A DNA stretch of 64,000 bases, taken from assembly GCA_016234745.1 (NCBI GenBank), contig JACRAR010000043.1, forward strand, positions 62,001 to 126,000, given 5' to 3'. The stretch comes from Betaproteobacteria bacterium. Lineage in GTDB: Bacteria; Pseudomonadota; Gammaproteobacteria; Burkholderiales; Rhodocyclaceae. Under the pieces are notes generated by a model that had not been told where the DNA came from, searched no databases, and saw nothing but the letters and a program-made list of their open reading frames with translations. Position 1 is the stretch's first letter. Each line of letters opens with the position of its first letter. Shown here piece after piece: positions 20,861 to 30,005 of this stretch. The translations under genes and the position numbers were made by a program.

Positions 20861-21805
20861 ATGGATTACGTCACCGATTATGGCGAAGGTATTTTCGCCA
20901 TCGATTCCGGCTTTGGCCGACCACTGCTCGATGCCGTGCATCTGATCGTGGAAGGAGAGCGCGCCGCTCTGATCGACACCGCGACCAACAGTTGCGCGCC
21001 GCGACTGATGGAGGTTCTTGGCACGCTCGGGCTGCATCCCGAGCAAATCGATTACATCATCCTGACCCATATTCATCTCGATCATGCCGGCGCCGCCGGC
21101 AAGCTCATGCAACTATTGCCCCAGGCTAAGCTGGTGGTGCATCCGCGCGGCGCGCGTCACATGATCGATCCCGGCAAATTGCTGGCCGGCACGATCGCCG
21201 TGTATGGCAGTGCCGCCACGCAACGCATGTATGGCGAACTGCTGCCAGTGCCGCGCGAGCGCATCATCGAGGCGCAACATGAACAAACGATCTCCCTCAA
21301 CGGCCGCGAACTGCTGCTGCTCGATACGCCCGGCCATGCGCGCCACCACATCGGCATCCGCGACGCCCGCACCGGCCATATCTTCTCCGGCGATACCTTC
21401 GGCATGTGCTATCGCGAACTGGATCGCGACGGTCGACGTTTCGTCTTCCCGACCACCACGCCGGTGCAGTTCGACCCGCCCGCATTGCACCGCTCCATCA
21501 CCATGCTCACGGAATACCGGCCGGCAGCGATCTACGTCACCCATTTCAGCCAGGTCACCGAGGTTCCGCGTCTCGCAGCCGACCTGCATCGGTTGATCGA
21601 CGCGCATGCCGAACTAGGCATGCGCGAGCGCAATAGCGGCGCTGCCCGCCATGAACGCCTCATGGCAGGAATCACGGCCATCCTGCTCGAGGAAGCCGCT
21701 CAGCAGGGCTGGGCACTGCAGGGGGAAACGATGCTGCGCTTCATGAAAATGGACGTTGAGCTCAACGCCCAGGGCTTGGGTGCCTGGCTGGATGCGTCCA
21801 GTTAG
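20861..21805 (+). CDS. metallo-beta-lactamase-fold hydrolase (cytosolic)
   Basis: The ATG used follows a GGGAGAGG ribosome site; earlier in-frame starts run into the purN promoter region. The 314-residue protein carries THIHLDHAGA (HxHxDH), then LDTPGHARHHIGI and SGDTFGMCYRE, so all zinc ligands of an MBL hydrolase are present. No signal peptide. The glyoxalase-II-like length plus a C-terminal helical extension (about 90 residues) resembles the MBL/flavodoxin-independent hydrolases of unknown substrate. It is divergent from purN and ends 4 bases inside the convergent dedA gene. Confidence 0.85.
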   Translation: MDYVTDYGEGIFAIDSGFGRPLLDAVHLIVEGERAALIDTATNSCAPRLMEVLGTLGLHPEQIDYIILTHIHLDHAGAAGKLMQLLPQAKLVVHPRGARHMIDPGKLLAGTIAVYGSAATQRMYGELLPVPRERIIEAQHEQTISLNGRELLLLDTPGHARHHIGIRDARTGHIFSGDTFGMCYRELDRDGRRFVFPTTTPVQFDPPALHRSITMLTEYRPAAIYVTHFSQVTEVPRLAADLHRLIDAHAELGMRERNSGAARHERLMAGITAILLEEAAQQGWALQGETMLRFMKMDVELNAQGLGAWLDASS

Positions 21806-22440
21806 ACTGAAAAACGATGGCGCAGCCAGGCGACCAGCGCCGGCGTCAATGACAACGCAATGATGATGACGATCACCAGCGACAGGTTGCTCCTGATCCA
21901 CGGCAGATTGCCAAACCAGTAGCCGGCCAGGGTCAGCGAGCCGATCCAGAACGCCCCGCCGAAGCAGTCGTAGGCGAAGAAGCGCGGGTAAGTCATGCGC
22001 GCAACGCCGGCCACGAAGGGGGCGAAGGTGCGCGCCAGCGGCAGGAAGCGCGCGATGATCACCGTCTTGCCGCCGTGCCTTTCGTAGAAGGCATGCGTCT
22101 TGTCGAGCGCTGCCCGGTTGAAGAAGCGCGACTGCTCCCAGCGGAAAGCGCGCGGACCGACGCCATGGCCGATCCAGTAATTGGTGTTGTCGCCCAGTAC
22201 CGCCGCGATGAACAGCACCATGCACAAAACCGTGATGTCCATGCCGCCGGCCGCCGCCACCGCACCCGCGACGAAGAGCAGCGAATCGCCGGGCAGGAAA
22301 GGGCAGACCACCAACCCGGTTTCGCAGAAAATGATGGCGAACAGGATCGCGTAGATCCAGGTGCCGTATTGCTGCACCAGCAGCGCGAGATGCTGGTCAA
22401 GGTGCAGAACGAGATCAAAGAATTGCGCCAGTAATTCCAT
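21802..22440 (-). CDS. DedA-family inner-membrane protein
   Basis: With start MELLAQFFDLVLHLDQHLALL the protein has 212 residues and four to six membrane segments. DedA/SNARE-associated signatures are FCETGLVVCPFLPGDSLLF, then NTNYWIGHGVGPRAF and FLPLARTFAPFVAGVARM. DedA proteins are implicated in lipid (undecaprenyl-phosphate or phospholipid) transport across the inner membrane, and the conserved acidic and arginine residues are present. A longer start 27 codons upstream would overlap the mutL promoter region and lacks a ribosome site. Confidence 0.9.
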   Translation of the reverse strand: MELLAQFFDLVLHLDQHLALLVQQYGTWIYAILFAIIFCETGLVVCPFLPGDSLLFVAGAVAAAGGMDITVLCMVLFIAAVLGDNTNYWIGHGVGPRAFRWEQSRFFNRAALDKTHAFYERHGGKTVIIARFLPLARTFAPFVAGVARMTYPRFFAYDCFGGAFWIGSLTLAGYWFGNLPWIRSNLSLVIVIIIALSLTPALVAWLRHRFSV

Positions 22441-22496
22441 GGGAGATGAACCAAGGCAAGGCTGCGGATTGTACCGGATGCCAAGAGCGTGACGGC

Positions 22497-22502
22497 TATA
22501 AT
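22497..22502 (+). promoter_or_regulatory. TATAAT immediately upstream of mutL
   Basis: A perfect -10 hexamer ends 6 bases before the mutL ATG, with no spaced -35 match. If used, transcription would begin at or next to the start codon, giving a leaderless mRNA. It may also be chance. Confidence 0.35.
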
Positions 22503-22508
22503 CCGGCC

Positions 22509-24296
22509 ATGCCTCAGTCACAGCGCATTCGTCCTCTGCCCGACCTGCTTGTCAGCCAGATCGCCGCCGGCGAAGTCGTCGAACGCCCCGCTTCGGTCAT
22601 CAAGGAGCTGCTCGAAAACAGCCTCGATGCGGGGGCGCGCAGCATCGAGGTACAGCTCAGCGAAGGCGGCGTACGCCTGATGCGCATCGCCGATGATGGC
22701 GGCGGCATCGCCCGGGACGACCTGCCGCTCGCCCTGGCGCGCCACGCGACGAGCAAGATCGCCAGCCTCGAAGACCTCGAACACGTCGCCAGCCTGGGCT
22801 TCCGCGGCGAAGCCCTGGCTTCGATCGCCGCAGTGGCACGCGTCACACTGACGAGTCGCACAATTGATGCGGCAGCCGATGGAACAAAGGGCAGCCATGC
22901 CTGGCGCATCGGCAACGATCTGAAGCTGCAGCCCGCCGCCTTGAGCAAGGGCACCGTGATCGAAGTCGCCGACCTATACTACAACACGCCGGCGCGGCGC
23001 AAATTTCTCAAGACCGACGCCACGGAATACGCCCATTGCCACGAAGTGCTGCGGCGCATGGCGCTGGCCCGGCCGGAAGTGGCGTTCAGTCTGGCGCACA
23101 ACGGCGACCTCAAGCAGCGCCTGGTCGCCACCGACCTGAGGCGACGTACCCAGGAACTACTCGGTCCGGAATTCTTCAGCCAGGCGCGCACGCTCGATGC
23201 GGCGGCCGGCGACTTGCGCCTGACCGGTTTTGCCGCATTGCCCGCCTATTCGCGTTCCAGTCGGGACGAACAGTATTTCTTCGTGAATGGCCGCTTTGTG
23301 CGCGACAAGCTGTTGGCGCACGCAGTGCGCCAGGCCTACGAGGATATTCTGCATGGCAGCCGCCATCCGGCCTATGTGCTGTTCCTGGAACTCGATCCGG
23401 CCGGCGTCGATGTGAATGTCCATCCGGCCAAGACCGAGGTACGTTTTCGCGAAGCGCGCGGCATCCATCAGTTCGTGGTGCATGCCTTGCAGCGTGCCCT
23501 GGCGGCACCACTGGGACAGACACCGGTCAGCAGCGAAGCGTTCCCAAACAGTGGCAGTTACCCTGCCGCAAACTGGCGTTCCCCCCAGCAGCGCACTCTG
23601 ACCATGGCGGAGCCGGTGACCCAAGCCTATTTTGCAATGTCCCGCAACGCCCTCGACAGCACCTTTCCCGCGCAACAATCTACATCAGGCGCCGCAGAGG
23701 ATAACGGCGATCCGTCAATGCCATTGGGCTATGCACTGGCGCAACTGCATGGTGTCTATATCCTGGCGCAGAATGCCCATGGTCTGGTGCTGGTGGACAT
23801 GCACGCCGCCCACGAGCGCATCCTCTACGAGAAGCTCAAGAATGCACTGGCAGAAAAACCGCCCGTCCAGGCGCTGCTGATCCCGGCCATTTTCACAGCA
23901 TCAGCGGTGGAACAGGCCACCGCCGAAGAACATGGGGCGACGCTTGAACGTCTCGGTTTCCAACTGGCCGCCGCCGGACCTCAGCAATTGACAGTGCGCG
24001 CCCTGCCGGCTTTGCTGGCCAGCGCGGCCATCGTCGACCTGGTGCGCGCCTTGCTGGCCGATCTCAAAGAATTTCCTGCGACCCAGGTGATCGAAACACA
24101 GCGTAATCAGCTGCTCGCCACCATGGCCTGCCACGGTGCGGTGCGCGCGCATCGGTCCTTGAGCATTCCGGAAATGAATGCGCTGCTGCGCGAAATGGAA
24201 ACCACCGAACGCGCCGACCAGTGCAACCACGGCCGGCCGACCTGGACGCAACTGTCCATGGCCGATCTCGATCGAATGTTCCTGCGTGGCAGGTAG
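22509..24296 (+). CDS. mutL: DNA mismatch repair protein MutL (endonuclease-type)
   Basis: A 595-residue GHKL ATPase. The N-terminal domain has [14 protein letters not shown] and [10 protein letters not shown] (ATP-binding motifs I-III). A linker of about 100 residues rich in Ser/Pro/Gln joins the C-terminal dimerisation domain. That domain contains [13 protein letters not shown], matching the metal-binding DxHAxxExxxxE endonuclease motif, plus ACHGAVRA and QCNHGRPTW, the other two endonuclease-site blocks. This predicts a nicking MutL that works without MutH, unlike E. coli. miaA follows with a 140-base unusual junction. Confidence 0.96.
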   Translation: MPQSQRIRPLPDLLVSQIAAGEVVERPASVIKELLENSLDAGARSIEVQLSEGGVRLMRIADDGGGIARDDLPLALARHATSKIASLEDLEHVASLGFRGEALASIAAVARVTLTSRTIDAAADGTKGSHAWRIGNDLKLQPAALSKGTVIEVADLYYNTPARRKFLKTDATEYAHCHEVLRRMALARPEVAFSLAHNGDLKQRLVATDLRRRTQELLGPEFFSQARTLDAAAGDLRLTGFAALPAYSRSSRDEQYFFVNGRFVRDKLLAHAVRQAYEDILHGSRHPAYVLFLELDPAGVDVNVHPAKTEVRFREARGIHQFVVHALQRALAAPLGQTPVSSEAFPNSGSYPAANWRSPQQRTLTMAEPVTQAYFAMSRNALDSTFPAQQSTSGAAEDNGDPSMPLGYALAQLHGVYILAQNAHGLVLVDMHAAHERILYEKLKNALAEKPPVQALLIPAIFTASAVEQATAEEHGATLERLGFQLAAAGPQQLTVRALPALLASAAIVDLVRALLADLKEFPATQVIETQRNQLLATMACHGAVRAHRSLSIPEMNALLREMETTERADQCNHGRPTWTQLSMADLDRMFLRGR

Positions 24297-25354
24297 TGAT
24301 CACACCGGGACCTCTCCGCCTGCAAGACGCCAGTCAGTCGCCCCCGCCCCAGGGGCGGGGGTTGGGGGGTGGGCAAACAAGCAGGGACCACCGGTCCCAT
24401 GATGAATATGGCGGGCTTCCACCCGCCATATTCATCATGGGACCGACCGCCAGCGGAAAAACAGACTTGGCGCTGCAACTGTGCCAACGATACCCGTTCG
24501 ACATCATCAACGTCGATTCGGCACAGGTGTTTCGCGACATGAACATCGGCACCGCCAAGCCGGATGCGGCAACCCTGGCGCACTTCCCGCATCGCCTGAT
24601 CGATCTGATCACGCCGGAGGAGCGCTATTCGGCGGCGAGCTTCCGTGCCGATGCGTTGCGCGAAATGGCGGCGACCACGGCAACCGGTCGCGTGCCGCTG
24701 CTGGTTGGTGGCACCATGCTGTATTTCAAGGCGCTCAGAGAAGGTCTCGCCGACCTGCCACAAGCCGACACCACGCTGCGTGCCGAGATCGATGCAAGCG
24801 CCGCGGCACAGGGCTGGCCGGCACTTCACGCTGAATTGGCGCGGCTCGATCCGGCCACGGCGGCACGCCTCAAGCCCAGCGACGCCCAGCGCATCCAGCG
24901 CGCGCTGGAAGTCGTGCGCATCAGCGGCCAGCCGCTCGACGCCTTGTTCGCGACACAGCAGGCCGCGTCCCTGCCTTATCGCATGCTGGCGCTGGCCCTT
25001 GTGCCGCAAGACCGCAGCGTGCTGCATGAGCGCATCGCCGCGCGTTTTGCCCAGATGCTCGAAGCGGGACTGGTGGAGGAAGTCGAATCACTGCGCAAGA
25101 AATACCGGCTCGATGCCGGGCTGCCTGCGATGCGCTGTGTCGGTTACCGCCAGGTCTGGGAAATGCTGGAAGGGCGGCTGCCGCGCAGGGAATTGTGCGA
25201 TCGCGGCATCTATGCCACGCGCCAGTTTGCCAAACGTCAACTGACGTGGCTGCGCAGCATGCGCGACATCGAAGTGATGGATCCGTTGGAGAATGGCCGC
25301 AGTGAGCGGATTTTGCGGCGCGTAGAAACTTTTCTGCAAATGCCGGTCAGCTGA
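24296..25354 (+). CDS. miaA: tRNA dimethylallyltransferase (start uncertain)
   Basis: MiaA transfers the dimethylallyl group to A37 of tRNAs reading UNN codons. The P-loop [12 protein letters not shown] and the following [17 protein letters not shown] (DSxQxY-type tRNA recognition block) are diagnostic, as is the C-terminal [15 protein letters not shown]. The mature part from the P-loop on is about 305 residues, normal for the family. The start is unclear. The beta strand PAIFIM before the P-loop must be translated, yet no ATG precedes it in frame. I chose GTG at the mutL stop (TAGTG); TTG at 24362 is an alternative. The three ATGs in the left hairpin arm are out of frame. The 5' region is the inverted repeat described separately. 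Confidence 0.85.
   Translation: MITPGPLRLQDASQSPPPQGRGLGGGQTSRDHRSHDEYGGLPPAIFIMGPTASGKTDLALQLCQRYPFDIINVDSAQVFRDMNIGTAKPDAATLAHFPHRLIDLITPEERYSAASFRADALREMAATTATGRVPLLVGGTMLYFKALREGLADLPQADTTLRAEIDASAAAQGWPALHAELARLDPATAARLKPSDAQRIQRALEVVRISGQPLDALFATQQAASLPYRMLALALVPQDRSVLHERIAARFAQMLEAGLVEEVESLRKKYRLDAGLPAMRCVGYRQVWEMLEGRLPRRELCDRGIYATRQFAKRQLTWLRSMRDIEVMDPLENGRSERILRRVETFLQMPVS
24341..24361. repeat. GC-rich palindrome between mutL and miaA
   Basis: A perfect palindrome: CCCCCGCCCC, one central base, GGGGCGGGGG, followed by a G-run (GGGGGGTGGG). It lies 44 bases after the mutL stop. Its composition (clustered C then G runs) resembles dispersed intergenic palindromic repeats of betaproteobacteria. 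It lacks a T-run, so it is not a standard terminator. Confidence 0.75.
24392..24445. repeat. perfect 24-bp inverted repeat overlapping the 5' end of miaA
   Basis: The arm at 24392-24415 is the exact reverse complement of 24422-24445, separated by six bases (CTTCCA). The right arm encodes the first conserved residues of MiaA (PAIFIMGP), so the left arm is a reversed copy of coding sequence. As RNA it would form a 24-bp hairpin covering the miaA translation start region. An internal GGGACC/GGTCCC mini-hairpin at 24384-24398 could have seeded the duplication. Confidence 0.95.
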
Positions 25355-26399
25355 CGGTCGTTTGCGCTTCGCCAGCGACTCGGGCTTCAATGCGACCGAT
25401 AGCATAGACGGTCTCGCCGGCGGCATGGAGCAGTTGCACCGCCTGCCGCTCATGTTCGGCGGCGACAATCACCGCCATGCCGATGCCGCAATTGAAGACC
25501 CGATGCATCTCGGCAGCGGCCACCTGGCCCTCCGCCTGCAGCCACTGGAACAAGGGCGGCAGCGGCCACTTGCTGCGCTCGAGCCTGGCGCACAGATGCT
25601 CGGGCAGGATGCGCGGGACGTTCTCGGTCAGGCCGCCGCCCGTGATATGCGCCATCCCCTTCACCGGCAATGCCTGCATCAGGGCCAGCAGCGGTTTCAC
25701 ATAGATGCGGGTGGGCGCCATCAGGACATCGAGCAGGGGACGGCCATGAAAGTCGGCCGTTACGTCGGGACGGCTGCGCTCGACGATCTTGCGGATCAGG
25801 GAATAGCCGTTGGAATGCGCACCGCTCGAAGCCAGCCCAAGCACGGTATCGCCCGCCGCAATGCTGCGGCCGTCGATGATCCTGGTTTTCTCGACGACGC
25901 CGACGGCGAAGCCGGCGAGGTCGTATTCGCCTTCCGGATACATACCCGGCATTTCCGCCGTCTCGCCGCCGATCAGGGCGCAACCTGCGAGCTCGCAGCC
26001 CTTGGCGATGCCCTGGATCACCGTGGCGGCTGTATCCACGGCAAGCTTGCCGCAGGCGAAATAATCGAGGAAAAACAGGGGTTCGGCACCTTGCACCAGG
26101 ATGTCATTGACGCTCATGGCGACCAAGTCCTGGCCGACGCTATCGTGGCGCTGGTACTGAAACGCCAGTTTGAGCTTGGTGCCTACACCATCGGTGCCGG
26201 AGACCAGCACCGGCTCGCGATATTTTTTTGAAATTTCGAACAATGCGCCGAAACCGCCTATGCCGGCGAGTACCTCGGGACGCATGGTGCGCTTGGCAAA
26301 AGGTTTAATGCGCTCAACCAGGGCATCGCCGGCTTCGATGTCAACGCCGGCGGCGGAATAGGTCAGTGAGGAAGCGTCTGGCGCGGAAGATGAAGTCAA
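25347..26399 (-). CDS. purM: phosphoribosylformylglycinamidine cyclo-ligase
   Basis: AIR synthetase, ATP-dependent ring closure of FGAM in purine synthesis. The 350-residue protein has the typical N-terminus [23 protein letters not shown], then [32 protein letters not shown] and [13 protein letters not shown]. The start codon is TTG with AGGA 8 bases upstream, which gives the standard N-terminus. It ends convergently with miaA; the two coding regions overlap by 8 bases. Confidence 0.96.
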   Translation of the reverse strand: MTSSSAPDASSLTYSAAGVDIEAGDALVERIKPFAKRTMRPEVLAGIGGFGALFEISKKYREPVLVSGTDGVGTKLKLAFQYQRHDSVGQDLVAMSVNDILVQGAEPLFFLDYFACGKLAVDTAATVIQGIAKGCELAGCALIGGETAEMPGMYPEGEYDLAGFAVGVVEKTRIIDGRSIAAGDTVLGLASSGAHSNGYSLIRKIVERSRPDVTADFHGRPLLDVLMAPTRIYVKPLLALMQALPVKGMAHITGGGLTENVPRILPEHLCARLERSKWPLPPLFQWLQAEGQVAAAEMHRVFNCGIGMAVIVAAEHERQAVQLLHAAGETVYAIGRIEARVAGEAQTTVS

Positions 26400-26537
26400 G
26401 TTGAGTTCCTGCGGGCTGGCGGCTAAAGTGTCGAAAGTGTCGGATCAGCGCGTGCCGCGCAATGACTGGCTAATGGCTTCACCCAACCACGCGCAATACC
26501 ACAAACGCCACGAACGCTGTCGAGAATTCTACCGGAA

Positions 26538-27614
26538 ATGAACAACCAACGCGCCGACCGCTTGCAAACCCTGATCTGGAGCGCCCTCGGGCTTGCCATC
26601 CTGTGGCTGCTGTATTTGCTCGGCCCGATCCTGTCGCCCTTCCTGCTCGCCGGCATCTTCGCCTATATCTGCGCACCGCTGGTCGAATGGCTGGAACAAA
26701 AGCGACTGCCGCGTCCCATCGGCGTGCTGCTGGTCATGCTTTTGCTCGTCGGTATATTGGTGACGTTGTTGCTGATCCTGCTGCCGTTGCTCACTGAAGA
26801 AGCGCAGCAGCTCGCAAGCCGCCTGCCCGAGGGCATCGAATTGATCAATCAGAATTGGATGCCCTGGCTCAAGGAGCATTTCGGCATCCAGTTCAAACTC
26901 GACCCGGCCTCCTTCTCCAAGCTGATGATGGATAACCGCGACAGCGTTCAGCTGATCGCCCAAAAATTGTTCGAATCGCTCAAAATCGGCGGTGTCGCCC
27001 TGTTTGGCATCATCGCCAATCTGCTGCTCGCGCCCGTCGTGATGTTCTATCTGCTGAATGACTGGCGCCCGATACTTTCCCGCATCGACAATGCCATTCC
27101 GCGCCCCTGGCACGACAAGACGCTGCAAATCCTGCACCAGGTCGACGCGGTGCTGGCCGAGTTCCTGCGCGGCCAACTTGCCGTGATGCTGTTGCTCGCC
27201 ACCTATTACAGCGTTGCCCTGGCCTTGGCCGGCATCAGCTTTGCGCTGCCGGTCGGCATTCTCACCGGTCTGCTGGTCTTCATACCCTACCTCGGCTACG
27301 CCGGCGGCTTGGCCATGGCGCTGCTGGTGGCGATTTTGCAATTCACCGGTATGGGGCCAATCTTTGGTGTGCTCGTGGTGTACGCCCTGGGGCAGGCGCT
27401 CGAAAGTTTCATCTTCACGCCATGGCTGGTCGGCAAGAGAATCGGCCTGCATCCCCTCGCGGTGATCTTCGCCCTGCTGGCGTTCGGCCAGTTGTTCGGC
27501 TTCGTCGGCGTACTCCTCGCCTTGCCGGTTTCGGCCGCCCTGCTGGTAGGCCTGCGTGAGGTAAGCCGGCTTTATCTGGTGAGCCGTTTTTATCGGGGCA
27601 GCGGTGGAACATAG
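26538..27614 (+). CDS. AI-2E/PerM-family membrane transporter
   Basis: A 358-residue inner-membrane protein with a PerM/AI-2E architecture: two N-terminal membrane segments (LGLAILWLLYLLGPILSPFL), a soluble stretch around residues 90-150, then five to six hydrophobic segments ending in FALLAFGQLFGFVGVLLALP, the conserved C-terminal block. FLRGQLAVMLLLATYYSVAL is the family signature. Substrate unknown: family members have been linked to autoinducer-2 export, Na+/H+ exchange or permeation. In betaproteobacteria this gene typically sits between purM and hda, as here; hda overlaps its end by 11 bases. Confidence 0.9.
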   Translation: MNNQRADRLQTLIWSALGLAILWLLYLLGPILSPFLLAGIFAYICAPLVEWLEQKRLPRPIGVLLVMLLLVGILVTLLLILLPLLTEEAQQLASRLPEGIELINQNWMPWLKEHFGIQFKLDPASFSKLMMDNRDSVQLIAQKLFESLKIGGVALFGIIANLLLAPVVMFYLLNDWRPILSRIDNAIPRPWHDKTLQILHQVDAVLAEFLRGQLAVMLLLATYYSVALALAGISFALPVGILTGLLVFIPYLGYAGGLAMALLVAILQFTGMGPIFGVLVVYALGQALESFIFTPWLVGKRIGLHPLAVIFALLAFGQLFGFVGVLLALPVSAALLVGLREVSRLYLVSRFYRGSGGT

Positions 27615-28326
27615 CTCTTCTCATCCGCAAATGCTGCTTGATCTGCGTCCCGAGCAGTCGCCGAGCTTCGAAAACTTCGTCACCGGCCAGAATACAGAGT
27701 TGGTTGCCCGTCTCGCCCGGCTCCCCGATCCAGGTGTATGCGACCAGATTTATGTCTGGGGACCGCCCGGCAGCGGGCGCAGCCATTTGCTGCGGGCCAC
27801 ACTGGCCGCAGCACAGGCAAGACAACGCCCGACATGTCTGATCGAAGCGGCGACGCTCGGGGAACATCAGGCAGAGATACCCAACGGTCTGCTCATCATC
27901 GACGATGTCGACGCCTTGAGCGCAGCCGGACAAATCACTTTGTTCCGCACCTTCAACACGGCGCGCCTGATCGGCCTGGCCCTGCTGCTGTCCGGACCGC
28001 TGCCGCCGCTGGGTCTGCAGGCGGCGCTGCGCGAGGATCTGCGTACGCGCATCGGCAGCACCATGATCTATCAAGTGCAAGCACTCAGCGATGCCGAAAA
28101 AGCTGCCGCATTGCGCCAGCAGGGCTTGAACCGCGGCATGAACCTCGACGAGCATCTGATTGATTACCTGCTGCGCCATGGCCGGCGTGACCTGCCCAGC
28201 CTGCTGGGCGTGCTCGACGCTCTCGATCGCGCTTCGCTGGCGCAGCAGCGCCCGCTCACCTTGCCGCTGTTGCGCGAAATTCTGCAAACCTCTCTGGAAC
28301 TTGATGATGAACCTGGCACTGTTTGA
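27604..28326 (+). CDS. hda: DnaA regulatory inactivator Hda
   Basis: Hda, with the sliding clamp, stimulates ATP hydrolysis by DnaA after initiation (RIDA). The 240-residue AAA+ protein has an N-terminal clamp-binding-like stretch (QMLLDLRPEQSPSFENF), a variant Walker A GPPGSGRSHLL (Arg for Lys, as in Hda), LLIIDDVDAL as Walker B and a short C-terminal domain. DnaA domain IV (DNA-binding) is absent, which distinguishes it from DnaA. A GTG start within the end of the transporter gene gives this length; an ATG nine codons later (MLLDLRPEQS) is an alternative. Confidence 0.92.
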   Translation: MEHSSSHPQMLLDLRPEQSPSFENFVTGQNTELVARLARLPDPGVCDQIYVWGPPGSGRSHLLRATLAAAQARQRPTCLIEAATLGEHQAEIPNGLLIIDDVDALSAAGQITLFRTFNTARLIGLALLLSGPLPPLGLQAALREDLRTRIGSTMIYQVQALSDAEKAAALRQQGLNRGMNLDEHLIDYLLRHGRRDLPSLLGVLDALDRASLAQQRPLTLPLLREILQTSLELDDEPGTV

Positions 28327-28975
28327 CCTGGACAATACCCTGCTGAGCAGTGACAGCGATTTCGAGTGGGCGCAATTCCTCATCGAAAAAGGCATCCTCG
28401 ACCGCGAACTGCAGGAGTCGAAAAACCAGGCTTTCTACGCCCAGTACAAGCGGGGGACGCTGGATATCCATGCCTTCCTCGATTTCCAGCTGCTGCCCCT
28501 GACGCGCCATAGCCGGGCCGAGCTCGATGCCTGGCACGCCGAGTTCATGGCAACACGCATCCGCCCGTCGATAGGGACGGCCGCGCGGAAGCTCGTGCAG
28601 CGACATAGGGAACAGGGCGACCTGATGGCCATCGTCACTGCCACCAACAGCTTTGTCACCGGCCCGATTGCGCGCGAATTCGATATTCCCCACTTGATCG
28701 CCACGGTCCCGGCGCAAACCTGCGACTCGGGTCGTTTTACCGGCAAGCCGCGCGGCTTGCCGGCCTTCCGCGAAGGCAAGATCGCTCGCATCGAAGACTG
28801 GCTGGAATCCCTGGGTTTATGGTGGGGCAGCTTCCAGCGCAGCTTCTTCTACAGCGATTCGCTCAACGACCTGCCGTTGCTGGCGCGTGTCAGCGACCCG
28901 GTGGCGGTCGATCCCGACGACACGCTGCTCGCGCACGCTCGCTCACACGGCTGGCCGGTCATCAGTCTGCGCTGA
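28307..28975 (+). CDS. HAD-family phosphatase (SerB-like, HAD-IB)
   Basis: A 222-residue protein with all HAD motifs: FDLDNTLLSSDS (I), IVTATNSF (II), the Lys in FTGKPRG (III) and YSDSLNDLPLL (IV). An all-alpha cap follows motif I, as in HAD-IB phosphoserine-phosphatase-like enzymes. Homologues are annotated as histidinol-phosphatase or SerB-like; the substrate is not decided by sequence. ATGs at 28304 and 28307 are both in frame; the start lies 20 bases inside hda, so translation is coupled. Confidence 0.88.
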   Translation: MNLALFDLDNTLLSSDSDFEWAQFLIEKGILDRELQESKNQAFYAQYKRGTLDIHAFLDFQLLPLTRHSRAELDAWHAEFMATRIRPSIGTAARKLVQRHREQGDLMAIVTATNSFVTGPIAREFDIPHLIATVPAQTCDSGRFTGKPRGLPAFREGKIARIEDWLESLGLWWGSFQRSFFYSDSLNDLPLLARVSDPVAVDPDDTLLAHARSHGWPVISLR

Positions 28976-29870
28976 ACTGCGAATTTCTTTCGTTGCGCGC
29001 GGCAAGATAGATGCCGGTGAGCAGCGCGACAAAACCACAGCTCTGCAAGGCCGAAAAACCTTCCCCGAACAACAGCCAGGCGAGCAAGGCCGAGCCGATG
29101 GGCTCGCCAAGGATGGTCAGGGCGATGAAGGTTGTCGAGACATGCTTCAACGCCCAGTTGATCGTGGTATGTCCGAGTAGCTGCGGCCCAAGCGCGAGTC
29201 CGAGCAGCAATGCCCACCCCCAGGGCGAGAAGCCCCACAACGGCTGGCCGGCGACGAGCGCCACGGCGATCAGCAACGCCGCACAACTCGAATAGATCAA
29301 CCAGATATAGGCAAGCAGTGACAGCTTCTGGCGCAGCAAGCGGCCGATCAGCAAATAGGCGGATACGGTGATTGCTCCCAGCAGCGCGAGCGTATTGCCG
29401 AGCAATGGATTGGGCTGCGCCCTGCCGGCGCTGCTGTTGTCCGCGAAAAATATCAGGGCGCTGCCGCCGACGGCGATCGCGATCGCCGTCACCAGCACCC
29501 GGTTGAAGCGCTCCCTGAAAATCAGCATGGAAGCCAGCGCGATCCAGATGGGGTTGGTGGTCACCAGTGCCGTACTGCTGGCCACGGAAGTGTATGCAAG
29601 CGAACTGATCCAGGCGGCGAAGTGCGCAGCGAGCAGGCCGCCGGCAACCAGCGCCAACCCCAGATCTCGTCCCGACAAGGCCATGATTTCCCTCGAAGCG
29701 CGCGCCAGTGCCAGCGGCGTCAGCAGCAGCGCTGCCAGACCCAGGCGCAGGGCGGCAATCGACAATGAAGACAGACCCTCGGTCTGCGCAAAACGCACCA
29801 GAATCGAACTGGTCGAGATCATCAGGACGCCCAGACCGAGCAGCCCGTGGGCCAGATACCTGGAACTCAT
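28962..29870 (-). CDS. EamA/DMT-family transporter
   Basis: A 302-residue protein with ten predicted membrane segments in two EamA repeats (about residues 8-140 and 150-290). Visible blocks are LARFAQ-like FAQTEGLSSLSIAALRLGLAALL at the start and GHTTINWALKHVSTTFIALTILGEPIGSALLAW in the second repeat. Likely a metabolite or amino-acid exporter of the RhaT/EamA class; substrate unknown. The ATG MSSRYLAHGL was chosen; a GTG five codons earlier is possible. The 3' end overlaps the HAD phosphatase gene by 14 bases. Confidence 0.9.
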   Translation of the reverse strand: MSSRYLAHGLLGLGVLMISTSSILVRFAQTEGLSSLSIAALRLGLAALLLTPLALARASREIMALSGRDLGLALVAGGLLAAHFAAWISSLAYTSVASSTALVTTNPIWIALASMLIFRERFNRVLVTAIAIAVGGSALIFFADNSSAGRAQPNPLLGNTLALLGAITVSAYLLIGRLLRQKLSLLAYIWLIYSSCAALLIAVALVAGQPLWGFSPWGWALLLGLALGPQLLGHTTINWALKHVSTTFIALTILGEPIGSALLAWLLFGEGFSALQSCGFVALLTGIYLAARNERNSQFSAD

Positions 29871-30005
29871 GAACGAAATCCGCACCAGGGTGCTACTGGA
29901 TACCTTGTACGGGTTCCCCTAATCAGTTCTATCGCCCGACCCGTGCGGATATTGATTTCCTGTATCATTGCCGCCTCTCAGATTTCACGCCAACCCGCCT
30001 GCCGC

